Numbered from the stretch's first letter, positions 10,237 through 19,616 are shown. The stretch is 64,000 bases of DNA from Flavobacteriaceae bacterium (GCA_026709415.1 JAPOSZ010000031.1:1-64000); one strand, 5' to 3'. Program-made: numbers and translations. The notes: generated by a model not told the origin, from the sequence alone.

Positions 10237-10782
10237 CTAATGCACCTCTTTATGATATAATCTATCAAACGCATGATCTGGTTTCCCAATGTATTTTAAA
10301 AAATACTCACGTTCGACTTCTCGATCACAATCATGTAATAAAATGTGTTTGTATTTCAATTTTGAAGCGCTATAAACACTTTGCATACGACCTGGTTTTG
10401 AGTTTTTATTACCCCTTGGCGCATCAATAAAAATAACATCCCAATTCAATTGGTAGGCTACATTGGGTAACTTAACAGTGAGTTTTTGCGGGTTATCAAT
10501 AATTTTTTTCCATTCTCTTCTTCTAGTGGTGTATTTAACTTTTTCAATTAAAATTTCAGGATTGATTTTTCTAGCTTTTCGAATCCATCTTCTGTCATTT
10601 TCAAAAAACCAAGTTTGTCCCCCATGATTGATTTTTATCCAATAGGGACTATCATTACCCGCTCCAAAAACGAGTACATTTCCAGGGCTACACTCGTTGA
10701 CTAGTCTCCCAATGTATTCATACTCTTTCAAAGAACATTGATGGGGATTGACATCAACCAAGCCCTGAAAATCAACATTCAT
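10237..10782 (-). CDS. DUF579/GXM-like putative glycan O-methyltransferase
   Basis: From the ATG at 10782 the protein has 181 residues; an upstream TTG at 10806 would add eight. Signature blocks match the DUF579 family, known from plant glucuronoxylan 4-O-methyltransferases (GXM) and IRX15. They are VLVFGAGNDSPYWIKINHGG (methyl-donor-binding loop), TWFFENDRRWI (acidic residue for S-adenosylmethionine), WDVIFIDAPRG, then PGRM and LLHDCDREVERE. By family it would methylate a sugar, perhaps a uronic acid, on a surface polysaccharide. No signal peptide is seen, so it should be cytoplasmic. Its neighbours are a family-25 glycosyltransferase and a Stealth protein, which supports a glycan role. The acceptor is unknown. 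Confidence 0.8.
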   Translation of the reverse strand: MNVDFQGLVDVNPHQCSLKEYEYIGRLVNECSPGNVLVFGAGNDSPYWIKINHGGQTWFFENDRRWIRKARKINPEILIEKVKYTTRRREWKKIIDNPQKLTVKLPNVAYQLNWDVIFIDAPRGNKNSKPGRMQSVYSASKLKYKHILLHDCDREVEREYFLKYIGKPDHAFDRLYHKEVH

Positions 10783-10901
10783 AAATGTTTGTTCGCAGTT
10801 CGTCAAAATCGCAAGTTAGCAATGTTTTTTCAAAACAAATCAATTGACGATCGATTTTTTACGATACACTAGATGGTTAGACTTACCATTGAAGAATATC
10901 T

Positions 10902-11633
10902 TTAAACTTGGATTATCTGATGCCAGTTTTCCTTGATTGAATTCAACAGGCGTATGAGCGGACGAGATCTATGATTTTTTTTAGAATCCATATCGGAAAT
11001 ATCGCTTTGTGTTTTGATAGGATCTACACAATAAGGTTTTATCCCGTAAAGAATTAGTTTATTTTCCCATACATATTGAATGTCGACATCAACTGGACGA
11101 AAAATCGTCTTGCTATTATCAAGTAATTTTTTTGCCCCAGTTTTAGAAACAATTTGTCCATATGACCCAGTAGGTGGTTTTTTTAAATATTTTATCAGCC
11201 TAAAATCATTTAAACCCTTAACAACTCGAGTTTTTCGCTTTATTGGCTTTTCACCAATTTTTATGTAATCCCAATTAGGGAAGGATTGATTGTATAAGGT
11301 TAAAAGAATTTCATTTAAATTCTTTAGAAGTTTTACATCATCCTCAATTATGACGGCGAAATCTATTTTATCTGAAAGAATTTTTTTCCAGCATTTAATG
11401 TGGCTTAAATAACATCCAATTTCTCCTATTGATAGCGATTTATGATATTTTTTTCTGTTTTTTTTCGGGTTGTATCTCTTCTTTAGATGTTGTCGTGAAT
11501 CTTCTCGCAAATCGATTCCTGAAATACGTTCATAATCCAACTTTTGTAAATCTAGTTGTTCTTTGATTCTCTTCCAACGATCTTTTGAAGTGTTCAGATT
11601 AATGACAAAAATCTTATGCGATAAACAAGACAT
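10902..11633 (-). CDS. Glycosyltransferase family 25 (LPS-type)
   Basis: The protein has 243 residues and starts MSCLSHKIFVINLNTSKDRW, the canonical N-terminus of family-25 transferases (FVINL...R). IGEIGCYLSHIKCWKKIL and FAVIIEDDVKLL follow; the EDD motif is the metal and nucleotide-sugar site. GSYGQIVSKTGAKKLL fits the conserved downstream block. In Gram-negative bacteria this family usually adds galactose to lipooligosaccharide. It lies about 120 bp upstream of the DUF579 gene on the same strand and is probably cotranscribed. Sugar specificity cannot be read from the sequence. Confidence 0.88.
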   Translation of the reverse strand: MSCLSHKIFVINLNTSKDRWKRIKEQLDLQKLDYERISGIDLREDSRQHLKKRYNPKKNRKKYHKSLSIGEIGCYLSHIKCWKKILSDKIDFAVIIEDDVKLLKNLNEILLTLYNQSFPNWDYIKIGEKPIKRKTRVVKGLNDFRLIKYLKKPPTGSYGQIVSKTGAKKLLDNSKTIFRPVDVDIQYVWENKLILYGIKPYCVDPIKTQSDISDMDSKKNHRSRPLIRLLNSIKENWHQIIQV

Positions 11634-11967
11634 ATTTTGCTCACTTAAAAATTTAAGATCAAACAGTTATGATCAATCATTAATAACAACATTGTTTATT
11701 ATATGGTCAAAAATAACGTCAATGTCACGAATTAAACCATAAAATTTATAATGAAGCGCGTATTTGTTGAACAGTTATTCTAAAATAAATAAGTGATGTT
11801 TGATCACTCCAATTCAAGATTTCCTTCTAGAACCTTATTCGTTTATTTCATTTTTTAGAAAGTGGCCGCTAATTATTTTAGGTTTACATTAGACTTTGAC
11901 TTAGGTTGGTATTCAATGTCATTATGACCTCTCCATGTATTAATAGTTTCCTAGAGTTAACACAAAG
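11634..11967. other. Divergent intergenic region of the glycan cassette
   Basis: This is a 334-bp AT-rich spacer between the leftward glycosyltransferase gene and the rightward Stealth gene. It should hold both promoters. I see no coding sequence, no clear terminator hairpin and no convincing TAnnTTTG promoter element. Confidence 0.4.
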
Positions 11968-12924
11968 ATGAAGCAAAAGGAAAACTATCCAATAGACGCT
12001 GTCGTCACATGGGTAGACCCATCTGATCCTATTCGCCAAACAGCGATTAAATCATTCTTAGCCCAGATTAATGACTCAATGGAGTCGAAAAAGAATGCCA
12101 TCGGTAAAAATATTGAGGAAATAAAATATACTGTCCACTCCATACTGAAGTATGCTCCTTTTATTCGCAATATCTTCATTATCACCGATCAACAAATCCC
12201 GCGTTTTTTAAAATCAAGCAACCGTTCCCCCTATTCTAAAGTGAAGGTAGTTGATCATCAAACTATCTTTAAAAAAGATATCGCCATGCTACCCACATTC
12301 AACGCTAGAAGTATTGAAACCAAGCTCTATGAAGTTCCTCGATTATCAGAACACTTTATCTACTTCAATGATGATATCTTGTTGCTCCAAAAAACAACCC
12401 CAACTGATTTTTTTATTAATGGAAAACCTGTTTTAAGAGGAAAATGGAAAAGATTTAAAGAAAACATCTTCTACAAACAACTTTCAAATAAGAAAAAAAA
12501 ACATCAACCCGGGCATATATTAGCTCAAGAAAAAAGCGCCAAAATCATCGGTTTCAAAAAACTCTATAAATTCCATCATACGCCTCACCCCATGAGAGTT
12601 TCAACCTTAAAGACTTTTTATTCAGATAGCCGAAATATCGAATTGAATAATATCCAATATAAGTTTCGAAATCATAATCAGTTTTTAAATTCAGCAATTT
12701 CATATCACTTAGAAATAAAAAACAAAACCTGTTTCATAAAACAAGATTATCAACTTCTTCATTTTAGGCATTACAAAAAACCTTTTTTTTGGTTGAAGTT
12801 TAAATTGCTTCATTTGGGCAACAGAAAAAATAAACTGTTTTTGAATTTGCAAGATTTAGGTTTATGTCCAGAGAACAAGTTGGCATTCATCATAGAATGG
12901 CTTGAGAAGAAATACAAGATTTAA
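11968..12924 (+). CDS. Stealth-family sugar-phosphate transferase
   Basis: The protein has 318 residues. The conserved regions of Stealth proteins appear in order: CR1 IDAVVTWVDPSDPIR near the start; CR2 FNARSIETKLYEVPRLSEHF followed by IYFNDDILL; CR3 around FHHTPHPMRVSTL; and a short CR4-like C-terminus (DLGLCPENKLAFIIEWL). Known members are hexose-1-phosphoryl transferases that build phosphodiester-linked capsules, such as those of Neisseria meningitidis serogroups A and X. Here it likely makes a phosphate-linked surface glycan. It is divergent from the GT25 and DUF579 genes. Codon usage is Lys/Asn rich, like its neighbours. Confidence 0.9.
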   Translation: MKQKENYPIDAVVTWVDPSDPIRQTAIKSFLAQINDSMESKKNAIGKNIEEIKYTVHSILKYAPFIRNIFIITDQQIPRFLKSSNRSPYSKVKVVDHQTIFKKDIAMLPTFNARSIETKLYEVPRLSEHFIYFNDDILLLQKTTPTDFFINGKPVLRGKWKRFKENIFYKQLSNKKKKHQPGHILAQEKSAKIIGFKKLYKFHHTPHPMRVSTLKTFYSDSRNIELNNIQYKFRNHNQFLNSAISYHLEIKNKTCFIKQDYQLLHFRHYKKPFFWLKFKLLHLGNRKNKLFLNLQDLGLCPENKLAFIIEWLEKKYKI

Positions 12925-13532
12925 TTCTTGATATTTCAACTCGTCAACCCTTTTAAAAACGTTTCGATTTAGTGGCGTAACACACCATGAATATAGAATG
13001 GAATATGGTCATTTTCCATTTGATAAGTTCAACGATCTAGTGCAACAATTAAAATCCGTAGTCAATGGCTTGACTGGAAGGTTATTGGGGTCCATTCAAG
13101 TGTTTCCCATCGATTGTGACATGTCGTCATATCCTAAGTTATTTGTTTGAAACGAATCTAAAGAATGGGAGTCAACCATTTCCCATAAATACCTCATTTC
13201 GAAGCAAGTTGTTGTTGCACTAGATAGTTGAACATGGCTTTCATTTTTTTTATTGTATTAACATATCGAACCATCCGAAATGTTATTTTTTACTTTTGAA
13301 CCACATGAAGGAAAAGATTTAAAACATCTTGTAGAAAGCTTAGGAAATACGATAATCAAGAATTAACGCCACGAAAGTTCACTGAATTAGCAAACTATCT
13401 TAAAACAGAAAAAATGGGGCCCTAATGTGTTTCTGACTAGACTATATGCCAGAAATGAGTCCTTGAATATTCAGGGGATTTTGTTTGTTAGAAATAACTA
13501 TTTTAAACCAATTAAAATCAAAAAACCATCCG
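12925..13532. other. Gene-poor region: MITE-like element plus coding debris
   Basis: This is a 608-bp gap between the Stealth gene and aminopeptidase P. It contains the inverted-repeat element at 13027-13233. To its right, a 28-codon frame at 13281-13367 starts MLFFTFEPHEGKDLKHL, and further short open stretches follow (for example ELTPRKFTELANYLKTE). These look like the remains of a disrupted gene. No intact gene is present. Confidence 0.5.
13027..13233. mobile_element. MITE-like element with 22-bp terminal inverted repeats
   Basis: The left end begins GTTCAACGATCTAGTGCAAC and continues AA. The right end, read on the other strand, is the same 22 bases with one mismatch (T for G at position 8). 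The interior is about 160 bp and has no ORF. The size, inverted termini and lack of coding content fit a non-autonomous miniature element. Related single ends occur at 3423, 21476, 51936 and, more diverged, 58021. No flanking target duplication is evident. Confidence 0.65.
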
Positions 13533-14828
13533 TTAATTCTGATTCATCAAATCTTCGATTTGGTCAATTTCGATAGGAATCTCCCCCATCAGATTGAATG
13601 GTTCCCCTTGTGATTGAATCACCACATCATCTTCTAAACGAATTCCGATAAATTCCTCAGGAATATATATTCCAGGCTCGACGGTAAATACCATATTGGC
13701 TTCTATAGGTTGTTCGAGTAAACCATAGTCATGAGTATCTAGTCCCATATGATGTGAGGTGCCATGCATGAAATATTTCTTATAAGCAGGCCAATCCCTG
13801 GATTGATTCTTAATGTCAGCACGATCCAATAATCCCAGCTTGAGTAATTCACTAGACATCAATTTGCCAACTTCGATGTGAAATTCTTTCCATATGGTTC
13901 CAGGTAAGAGCATTTTCGTCGCTTGATTTTTTACTTCGAGAACCGACTGATAGACTTGTTTTTGTCTTTTCGAAAAGACTCCAGAAACAGGAACTGTTCG
14001 GGTCATGTCACTACAGTAATTACCGTATTCCGCTCCGACATCCATCAAAAGCAGTTCATTGGCCCGACATTGTTGATTGTTTTGAATATAATGCAATACC
14101 AAAGCATTTTTTCCTGATGCGATGATTGGTGTATAAGCAAATCCTTTCGAACGATTTCGAATGAATTCATGAATGTATTCCGCTTCGATTTCATACTCCC
14201 AAATACCTGGTTGAATCAATGGGAGCACACGAAGAAATCCTTTTTTAGTGATTTGACATGCCTGTTGGATTTGGTTGATTTCTTCTGTTTTTTTTATTGA
14301 CCGTAGTTTTTGTAAAATAGGATTGCTTTTAGCAACACGATGTGCTGGATAGGTATTTTTACAATAATGAATAAACCGTTCTTCTCTAGTTTGGGTTTCA
14401 ACAGCTTGTCGGTAGTGTTCATTGGTATTGAAATAAAAAGTATCCGCACTAGAAGCTAGTTTTTTTAGGACTCTTTCAAATTCATCAAGCCAACAAACTG
14501 TTTTAATTCCAGACAACTTTTGAGCTTGTTCTTGAGTGAGTTTAGGGCCTTCCCACTGGGCGATGTGCTGATCAGTTTTTGTAATAAACAGCATTTCTCG
14601 ATGCGATTCTTTTATGGCTCTTGGAAATAGTAAAAGAACGGTTTTTTCTTGGTCAATTCCCGTGAGATAAAATAGATCACGATGCTGCTGAAAAGGCATA
14701 ACAGAATCTGCACTAATGGGATATTGATCATTAGAATTAAATACCGCAATGGCATTAAACTCCATTTGCCGCATAAATTCTTTTCTATTCTGAGTGTAAA
14801 GATTCGATGAAAGTGGCTTGTATCTCAT
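13533..14828 (-). CDS. pepP: Xaa-Pro aminopeptidase (aminopeptidase P)
   Basis: I start at the ATG at 14828 (MRYKPLSSNLYTQNRKEFMR), giving 431 residues. The open frame continues 34 codons upstream, but that part does not look conserved. The pita-bread metal ligands are visible: Asp in LLMDVGAEYG and CSDMTRT, His in HGTSHHMGLDTHD, Glu in FTVEPGIYI and Glu in RLEDDVVI. The enzyme removes an N-terminal residue ahead of proline in the cytoplasm. It is preceded at 14962-14996 by the terminator of the MFS gene and so has its own promoter. Confidence 0.93.
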   Translation of the reverse strand: MRYKPLSSNLYTQNRKEFMRQMEFNAIAVFNSNDQYPISADSVMPFQQHRDLFYLTGIDQEKTVLLLFPRAIKESHREMLFITKTDQHIAQWEGPKLTQEQAQKLSGIKTVCWLDEFERVLKKLASSADTFYFNTNEHYRQAVETQTREERFIHYCKNTYPAHRVAKSNPILQKLRSIKKTEEINQIQQACQITKKGFLRVLPLIQPGIWEYEIEAEYIHEFIRNRSKGFAYTPIIASGKNALVLHYIQNNQQCRANELLLMDVGAEYGNYCSDMTRTVPVSGVFSKRQKQVYQSVLEVKNQATKMLLPGTIWKEFHIEVGKLMSSELLKLGLLDRADIKNQSRDWPAYKKYFMHGTSHHMGLDTHDYGLLEQPIEANMVFTVEPGIYIPEEFIGIRLEDDVVIQSQGEPFNLMGEIPIEIDQIEDLMNQN

Positions 14829-14961
14829 GTCTACTTGTTCTTTCAAATTCAAAAATAAAATTTGAAAATAAAAAGTTCCTACGAACTGCATTTTGCAGTC
14901 GTTGGGAAATTTTGAAACTACGGTTTTCAAGCATCATAGTTTACACGACTACTGCCAAACA

Positions 14962-14996
14962 AAAAACGCTACTAGTGTATATCTAATAGCGTTTTT
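14962..14996 (-). terminator. Rho-independent terminator after the MFS transporter gene
   Basis: A 10-bp perfect stem (AAAAACGCTA pairing with TAGCGTTTTT) with a 15-nt loop. Read leftward it is followed by a T-rich run, as expected downstream of the leftward MFS gene that ends at 15049. The symmetry would also let it work in the other direction. Confidence 0.75.
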
Positions 14997-15048
14997 ATTT
15001 GTTTACAAATTGATTTTGAACCTAAGATTTATCATCCCCCATCTTTGG

Positions 15049-16257
15049 TCATACCATAATTTTACTGGTCCTATTATGCCATATTACCAAAACAATGAAT
15101 AATCCGACCAAAATTGATGGAAAAAGAATCATGGTCTGTAAAGTTTCTTGACCTTGATAAATATCTAATTCAGCACCGATTAATCCAAGGGCTTCTCCTT
15201 CGGCTTTTGCAGTATCAATCCACCGACCAATGATTGGTTGTAATGAAGCTGCAGCTACCATACCAACTCCCCCCACGATAGATAGTCCAATAGCCCCTGT
15301 TTTAGGTAATCGTTCGGCGACTAATCCAATCATATTAGGCCAATAGTAACCAACTCCAATAGCAAATATCACTGCCGATACATAGAGCATGAATCCACTT
15401 TGTGAACTGAACAAATAAATACCAATAATGGCCAAAACTGAAGACCCAAGCATCAATGCTGGTTGTTTGAAAATAGCCACTAAAACCCCTCCAAAATAAC
15501 GTACTAAAGCCATCACACCGGCTACAATCGATAAAACAATCATCGGTTTCGCACCACTACCTTCAAGCACTTTTTCAATCCAGTAGGTTGGACCAAATTC
15601 CGTATTGGCTGTAAAAAACATGCATAACAATATCAATATAAATCCAAAAGATATCATGGATTTAAAATTAGTCAGTAAAGACTGTGGACCCGTAACCCTT
15701 GGTTTGGGAAATGTTTGTCCCCAAAATAACACGGCATAAATGATGGTTGGAATCATGATAATCCACATTAATGATTGCCAAGACCAATTGAGTTGGTCTC
15801 CCAAAAAGAAAGAAATCAACCCGCCTAAAAAAATCCCTCCTGGAAACCACATATGAAACCGATTCATCAATTTATTCATTTTGTTTCCTTCAAAAGCGTC
15901 GGCTATCACCGGATTACAAGCCGCTTCAGTACAACCATTACCAATTCCAATAAGTAATGTGGAAATCAATAGTGTTTGGTATCCGCCGGCATATACCGTC
16001 AAAATAATGCCTATTGTATGAGAAATAAAAGCAAATTGCATGATGAGTCGAGGACCAATCGTGTTGTATAATAATCCACCCAACACCATGGATATAGGAA
16101 ATCCAAGAAACCACATTTGATTGATTCTTCCCGTTTGTTCAGAAGTAAGTCCAAAGGTTAATTCTAATTCAGGAATTATTCCTGCTCTAATGCTAAAAGA
16201 AAAAGCAGTAGTGATTAATGCAAAACAACTTGCATAGAACAATCTATTTTTATTCAT
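15049..16257 (-). CDS. Major facilitator superfamily transporter
   Basis: The protein has 402 residues with about twelve hydrophobic helices in two halves. Features include GRINQMWFLGFPISMVLGGL in the first half, the helix-5-like GIGNGCTEAACNPVIADAFE, and the long loop with PKPRVTG between halves. The fold is clear, but the substrate is not. The Gly/Asn-rich helix-4/5 signature resembles carriers for sugars or organic acids. It is flanked by feo genes on one side and pepP on the other, with no metabolic partner beside it. A terminator follows at 14962-14996. Confidence 0.85.
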   Translation of the reverse strand: MNKNRLFYASCFALITTAFSFSIRAGIIPELELTFGLTSEQTGRINQMWFLGFPISMVLGGLLYNTIGPRLIMQFAFISHTIGIILTVYAGGYQTLLISTLLIGIGNGCTEAACNPVIADAFEGNKMNKLMNRFHMWFPGGIFLGGLISFFLGDQLNWSWQSLMWIIMIPTIIYAVLFWGQTFPKPRVTGPQSLLTNFKSMISFGFILILLCMFFTANTEFGPTYWIEKVLEGSGAKPMIVLSIVAGVMALVRYFGGVLVAIFKQPALMLGSSVLAIIGIYLFSSQSGFMLYVSAVIFAIGVGYYWPNMIGLVAERLPKTGAIGLSIVGGVGMVAAASLQPIIGRWIDTAKAEGEALGLIGAELDIYQGQETLQTMILFPSILVGLFIVLVIWHNRTSKIMV

Positions 16258-16307
16258 TAGAAAAAATCTAGTTAATTAGTTAGGTGAAAGTTAAGAAAAA
16301 AGTGAGT

Positions 16308-16457
16308 TTAACTTTTTTCCAATGTTTTGTGGCAACTACATTTAGAAATACCACACCCTTTGATAGATTGATGCTTTTGAGGAAAAATCCGGGATACCAA
16401 ATAAATAACCGCCGCTATGACAAGAACGATCACAACAATATTCTGAAACACCTCCAT
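16308..16457 (-). CDS. FeoB-associated Cys-rich membrane protein
   Basis: The protein has 49 residues: an N-terminal membrane helix (QNIVVIVLVIAAVIYLVSRI), then a short tail with three Cys in KGCGISKCSCHK. This is the layout of the small FeoB-associated family. The start ATG overlaps the feoB stop codon by one base (TAATG), so translation is probably coupled. The longer in-frame extension inside feoB is unlikely to be used. The role is inferred from family and context: a ferrous-iron uptake accessory at the inner membrane. Confidence 0.85.
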   Translation of the reverse strand: MEVFQNIVVIVLVIAAVIYLVSRIFPQKHQSIKGCGISKCSCHKTLEKS

Positions 16458-18535
16458 TATTGCATTAGTTGAAAGACCGACAAAGATATGACATACGCCA
16501 AGAAAGTCATTGAAAACAGTTGAATGATTGGCCACTTCCAGGTTTTTGTTTCTTTTTTAACAATGGCCACTGTACTCATACATTGTAAAGCAAACGCATA
16601 AAATAACATCAGTGATAATCCGGTGGCCAAAGTAAAAAGTGGGGTTCCATCAGCCCTCTTTTCATTGGTCATTTTTATTTTAATCGTTTCTTGTTTTTCA
16701 CTATCGACTGAATAAATGGTGGCCAATGTTCCTACAAAAACTTCTCTTGCCGCAAAAGAAGAAAGCAATGCAATTCCGATTTTCCAATCAAAACCTAATG
16801 GGGCTATGGCCGGTTCAATGCTTCGTCCGATTAGTCCAATGTATGAGTTTTCTAATTTATACGCTTGAATATGGGCTTCTAAATCAATGGTTTGATCCGA
16901 TGAATATTGATTGGTTATCATTTCTTCTGCTAGTTTAAAATTTTGTCCTGGACCATTGGTGGCCAATACCCAAAGTATAATAGAAATGGCTAAAATAATT
17001 TTCCCAGCTTCAACAATAAAGGTTCTAGTTTTTTCCCAAACGGTATACAAAACATCTTTTAAAAGAGGCATTTTATATGAGGGCATTTCAATAACAAAAA
17101 AACTTTTTTTATCCCCCACAAATGATTTGTGGAGAACCCATGCAGTGAATAGTGCGGCTCCAAACCCTACTAAATAGAGACCCATTAATGTCAAGGATTG
17201 GTAAGAACCTTTATCAGGAATCACTAGAGCAATTAAAATGGCATAAACCGGCAATCGAGCTGCACAAGTCGTGAATGGAGTCACTAAAATCGTAATCAAT
17301 CTCTCTCTCCAATTTTCGATGTTTCGTGTCGCCATAACCGCTGGAATAGCACAGGCAGTCCCCGATACTAATGGAATGACACTCTTACCGCTTAATCCGA
17401 ATTTTCTTAGTCCTCTGTCCATCAAAAAAATAACCCGTGACATATAACCGCTCTCTTCCAAAAGGGCTAAAAAGAAATATAAAATGGCAATTTGGGGAAC
17501 AAAAATGACCACTCCACCGATTCCGGGTATCAATCCTTCAGCAACTAAATTAGTCAAATTGCCACTAGGTAAATGGCTGTAGATCCAATGGCTCAACTGA
17601 GAAAAGGATTCATCAATAAAATCCATAGGAATACTACTAAAGTCATAAATGGACTCAAAAATGAGCATCAAGATGCCAAAAAATATGATATATCCAAAAA
17701 CTTTATGAAGTAATATTCGATCCAATGTAGCTCCAAAACTGGAAGCTTTTAACGGATTCACGGTGAATGTTTTTTTTAGAACCTGATTAATCAATACATA
17801 GCGTTGAATGGTTTCCTTTTGTTGAAGTTTTTTTAATGAGGCGGTACTGAGTGTTTGAAAATCTGAAGTGTCGGTGACTCGTTTTCGTTTGAGTTTGGTG
17901 AAATTGGCTTCTTGGGTAATCAATAACCACAGTCGATAGATTGACTCTTTTGGGAATAGTTTTTTCAAATTACTAAAATAATTTGAATCAATTTTTGAAA
18001 TATCAAAAATTTCTTTGTTGGGTATTTGTTGATGGTTTAACAGGACTTGTTTTAGTTGATCAAACCCAGTATTTCTTCTAGCACTGAGAAGGACCACTTT
18101 GGTATTAAGTTCCTTTTCTAAGCGATCTAGGTCTATTTCAATTCCTTTTTTTTTCATTCGATCGGCCATATTGATGGCCAAAATGGCAGGAATTTTAAGT
18201 CCTTTGATCTGTGTGAAAAATAAAAGGCTTCTTTTAAGGTTTTCTACATCGGCAACAACTATCGCAACATCCGGATGATCTGGATCATTTTTATTTAGTA
18301 GTGTTTCAATAACAATACTTTCGTCAATCGAATTTGCATTTAGGCTATAACACCCGGGAAAATCAAAGACTTTTGCTTTAAATTGTCGGTTAAGTATCCA
18401 AGTCCCTTCTTTTTTTTCAACCGTAATACCCGGATAGTTGCCAACTTTCTGATTTAATTTGGTGAGGATATTAAAAACAGAAGTCTTTCCAGTATTCGGA
18501 CTCCCCAATAAGGCAACCTTAATTTTTTGGGGCAT
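16457..18535 (-). CDS. feoB: Ferrous iron transporter B
   Basis: The protein has 692 residues. The N-terminal G domain shows G1 GSPNTGKT (residues 9-16), G2 in GNYPGITVEKKEG, G3 DFPGCYSL and G4 NMAD. From about residue 280 there are two Gate domains and several membrane helices, including the conserved SGTACAIPAVMATR and TPFTTCAARLPVYAILI with a Cys in the putative pore. It imports Fe(II) across the inner membrane. It follows feoA by one base and overlaps the FeoB-associated gene by one base, forming a compact feoA-feoB-accessory operon. Confidence 0.97.
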   Translation of the reverse strand: MPQKIKVALLGSPNTGKTSVFNILTKLNQKVGNYPGITVEKKEGTWILNRQFKAKVFDFPGCYSLNANSIDESIVIETLLNKNDPDHPDVAIVVADVENLKRSLLFFTQIKGLKIPAILAINMADRMKKKGIEIDLDRLEKELNTKVVLLSARRNTGFDQLKQVLLNHQQIPNKEIFDISKIDSNYFSNLKKLFPKESIYRLWLLITQEANFTKLKRKRVTDTSDFQTLSTASLKKLQQKETIQRYVLINQVLKKTFTVNPLKASSFGATLDRILLHKVFGYIIFFGILMLIFESIYDFSSIPMDFIDESFSQLSHWIYSHLPSGNLTNLVAEGLIPGIGGVVIFVPQIAILYFFLALLEESGYMSRVIFLMDRGLRKFGLSGKSVIPLVSGTACAIPAVMATRNIENWRERLITILVTPFTTCAARLPVYAILIALVIPDKGSYQSLTLMGLYLVGFGAALFTAWVLHKSFVGDKKSFFVIEMPSYKMPLLKDVLYTVWEKTRTFIVEAGKIILAISIILWVLATNGPGQNFKLAEEMITNQYSSDQTIDLEAHIQAYKLENSYIGLIGRSIEPAIAPLGFDWKIGIALLSSFAAREVFVGTLATIYSVDSEKQETIKIKMTNEKRADGTPLFTLATGLSLMLFYAFALQCMSTVAIVKKETKTWKWPIIQLFSMTFLAYVISLSVFQLMQ

Positions 18536-18536
18536 T

Positions 18537-18764
18537 TTAAGATTTCAGTCGCACAAAAATATTTTTAGCCGTTTCTCGACGAATTGCCAAATATGATTGG
18601 TCTACTTTGAGGTAAATGGGGTCTTTAAATGGCGCTCTTTGTAAAAGGGTGATTTCGTTACCTGGCAAACAACCCATTTCAATTAACTTTAGTGGTAATT
18701 TTTCTATTTTAAACTGATCAATAACTGCGGATTGCTTTTTTTTCAACAGATCTAAAGAGATCAT
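18537..18764 (-). CDS. feoA: Ferrous iron transport protein A
   Basis: The protein has 75 residues and an SH3-like beta fold pattern (LIEMGCLPGNEITLLQRAPF, then DPIYLKVDQSYLAIRRETAKNI). This is the usual size and sequence style of FeoA, a small cytoplasmic partner that modulates FeoB. It is first in the operon, one base upstream of feoB. A promoter match lies 27 bp upstream. Confidence 0.93.
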   Translation of the reverse strand: MISLDLLKKKQSAVIDQFKIEKLPLKLIEMGCLPGNEITLLQRAPFKDPIYLKVDQSYLAIRRETAKNIFVRLKS

Positions 18765-18790
18765 TATTTAGAATAATTTTAAATAGGGGG

Positions 18791-18798
18791 CAAATGTA
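18791..18798 (-). promoter_or_regulatory. Predicted -7 promoter element for feoA
   Basis: TACATTTG on the minus strand fits the Bacteroidota TAnnTTTG consensus and lies 27 bp upstream of the feoA start. No clear -33 TTG is seen at the ideal spacing, so support is partial. Confidence 0.45.
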
Positions 18799-18938
18799 TA
18801 GAAATTGCATATTATTTATTTTTTTTCTTAAACTATTCTATAGATTTCACCAAAATTTCAAAACCCGCCTAATTAATGATTACCCGGTTGAAGATGAAAA
18901 CCCGAGAGATCTAATTTATTGGGGGCTTTAGAAGTTGT

Positions 18939-19616
18939 CTATGATTTTGATTTTTTATACTCCCTTTTTAAGATTTTGATGTCCTTTTCCAATCGCTTGA
19001 TGTTTTTGCTATCCGTACCATCATAAAAACCTCTAATTCGTTTTTCAGGGTCCACAAGCACAAAGTTTTCCGTATGAACCATTTCAAGTGGATTATCCGT
19101 GGTTTTGACAACTAAAAACGATTTTCGGGCCAATTCAAATATTTCTTTTCGATCTCCAGTCACTAAATTCCATTTATCATCAACGACTCCCTTTTCAACA
19201 CTATAACGTTTGAGTTGTTCAACACTATCAATTTCAGGAGTCACACTGAAAGATAAAAATTTTATTTGCTGGTCATCTAAAAATTGATTTTGTAATTTGA
19301 CCATATTACCTGTCATCACTGGGCATATTGTGGGGCAAGTTGTAAAAAAGAAGTCCACAATAAATATTTTGTTTTCATAATCCGTCAATGTTATCATTTG
19401 ATTATTCTGATTGAACATCTGAAAATCACTAATTGTATGGAATCTTTTGATATGTCGAAGGGAAGAATCAACCAGTTGAACCTCGACCATGTTGGGTTGA
19501 TAAACTGGAAGTTGTTTTTCTGGGGATAACATCATAAAAAAAAGTGATATGATGAGAGTCGAAAGCCCAACCAACGTCCAAATAATTATCCGGTATTTCT
19601 TGTAGCTAAATAGCAT
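18939..19616 (-). CDS. SCO1/SenC-type copper chaperone
   Basis: The protein has 225 residues with an N-terminal membrane anchor (about residues 9-29). The thioredoxin-like domain carries CPTIC in FFTTCPTICPVMTGNM, and the distal copper-binding His is in EMVHTENFVLVDP. SCO proteins deliver copper to the CuA site of cytochrome oxidase or act as thiol reductases in the periplasm. No oxidase genes are in this window. The gene starts with ATG and lies upstream of the feo operon on the same strand, with its own 150-bp spacer. Confidence 0.92.
   Translation of the reverse strand: MLFSYKKYRIIIWTLVGLSTLIISLFFMMLSPEKQLPVYQPNMVEVQLVDSSLRHIKRFHTISDFQMFNQNNQMITLTDYENKIFIVDFFFTTCPTICPVMTGNMVKLQNQFLDDQQIKFLSFSVTPEIDSVEQLKRYSVEKGVVDDKWNLVTGDRKEIFELARKSFLVVKTTDNPLEMVHTENFVLVDPEKRIRGFYDGTDSKNIKRLEKDIKILKREYKKSKS

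Noticed and set aside
16276-16318. Inverted repeat AAAGTTAA/TTAACTTT at the end of the FeoB-associated gene
   Set aside because: The T run follows it only in the rightward direction, where no gene is transcribed; it is not a convincing terminator for the leftward feo operon.
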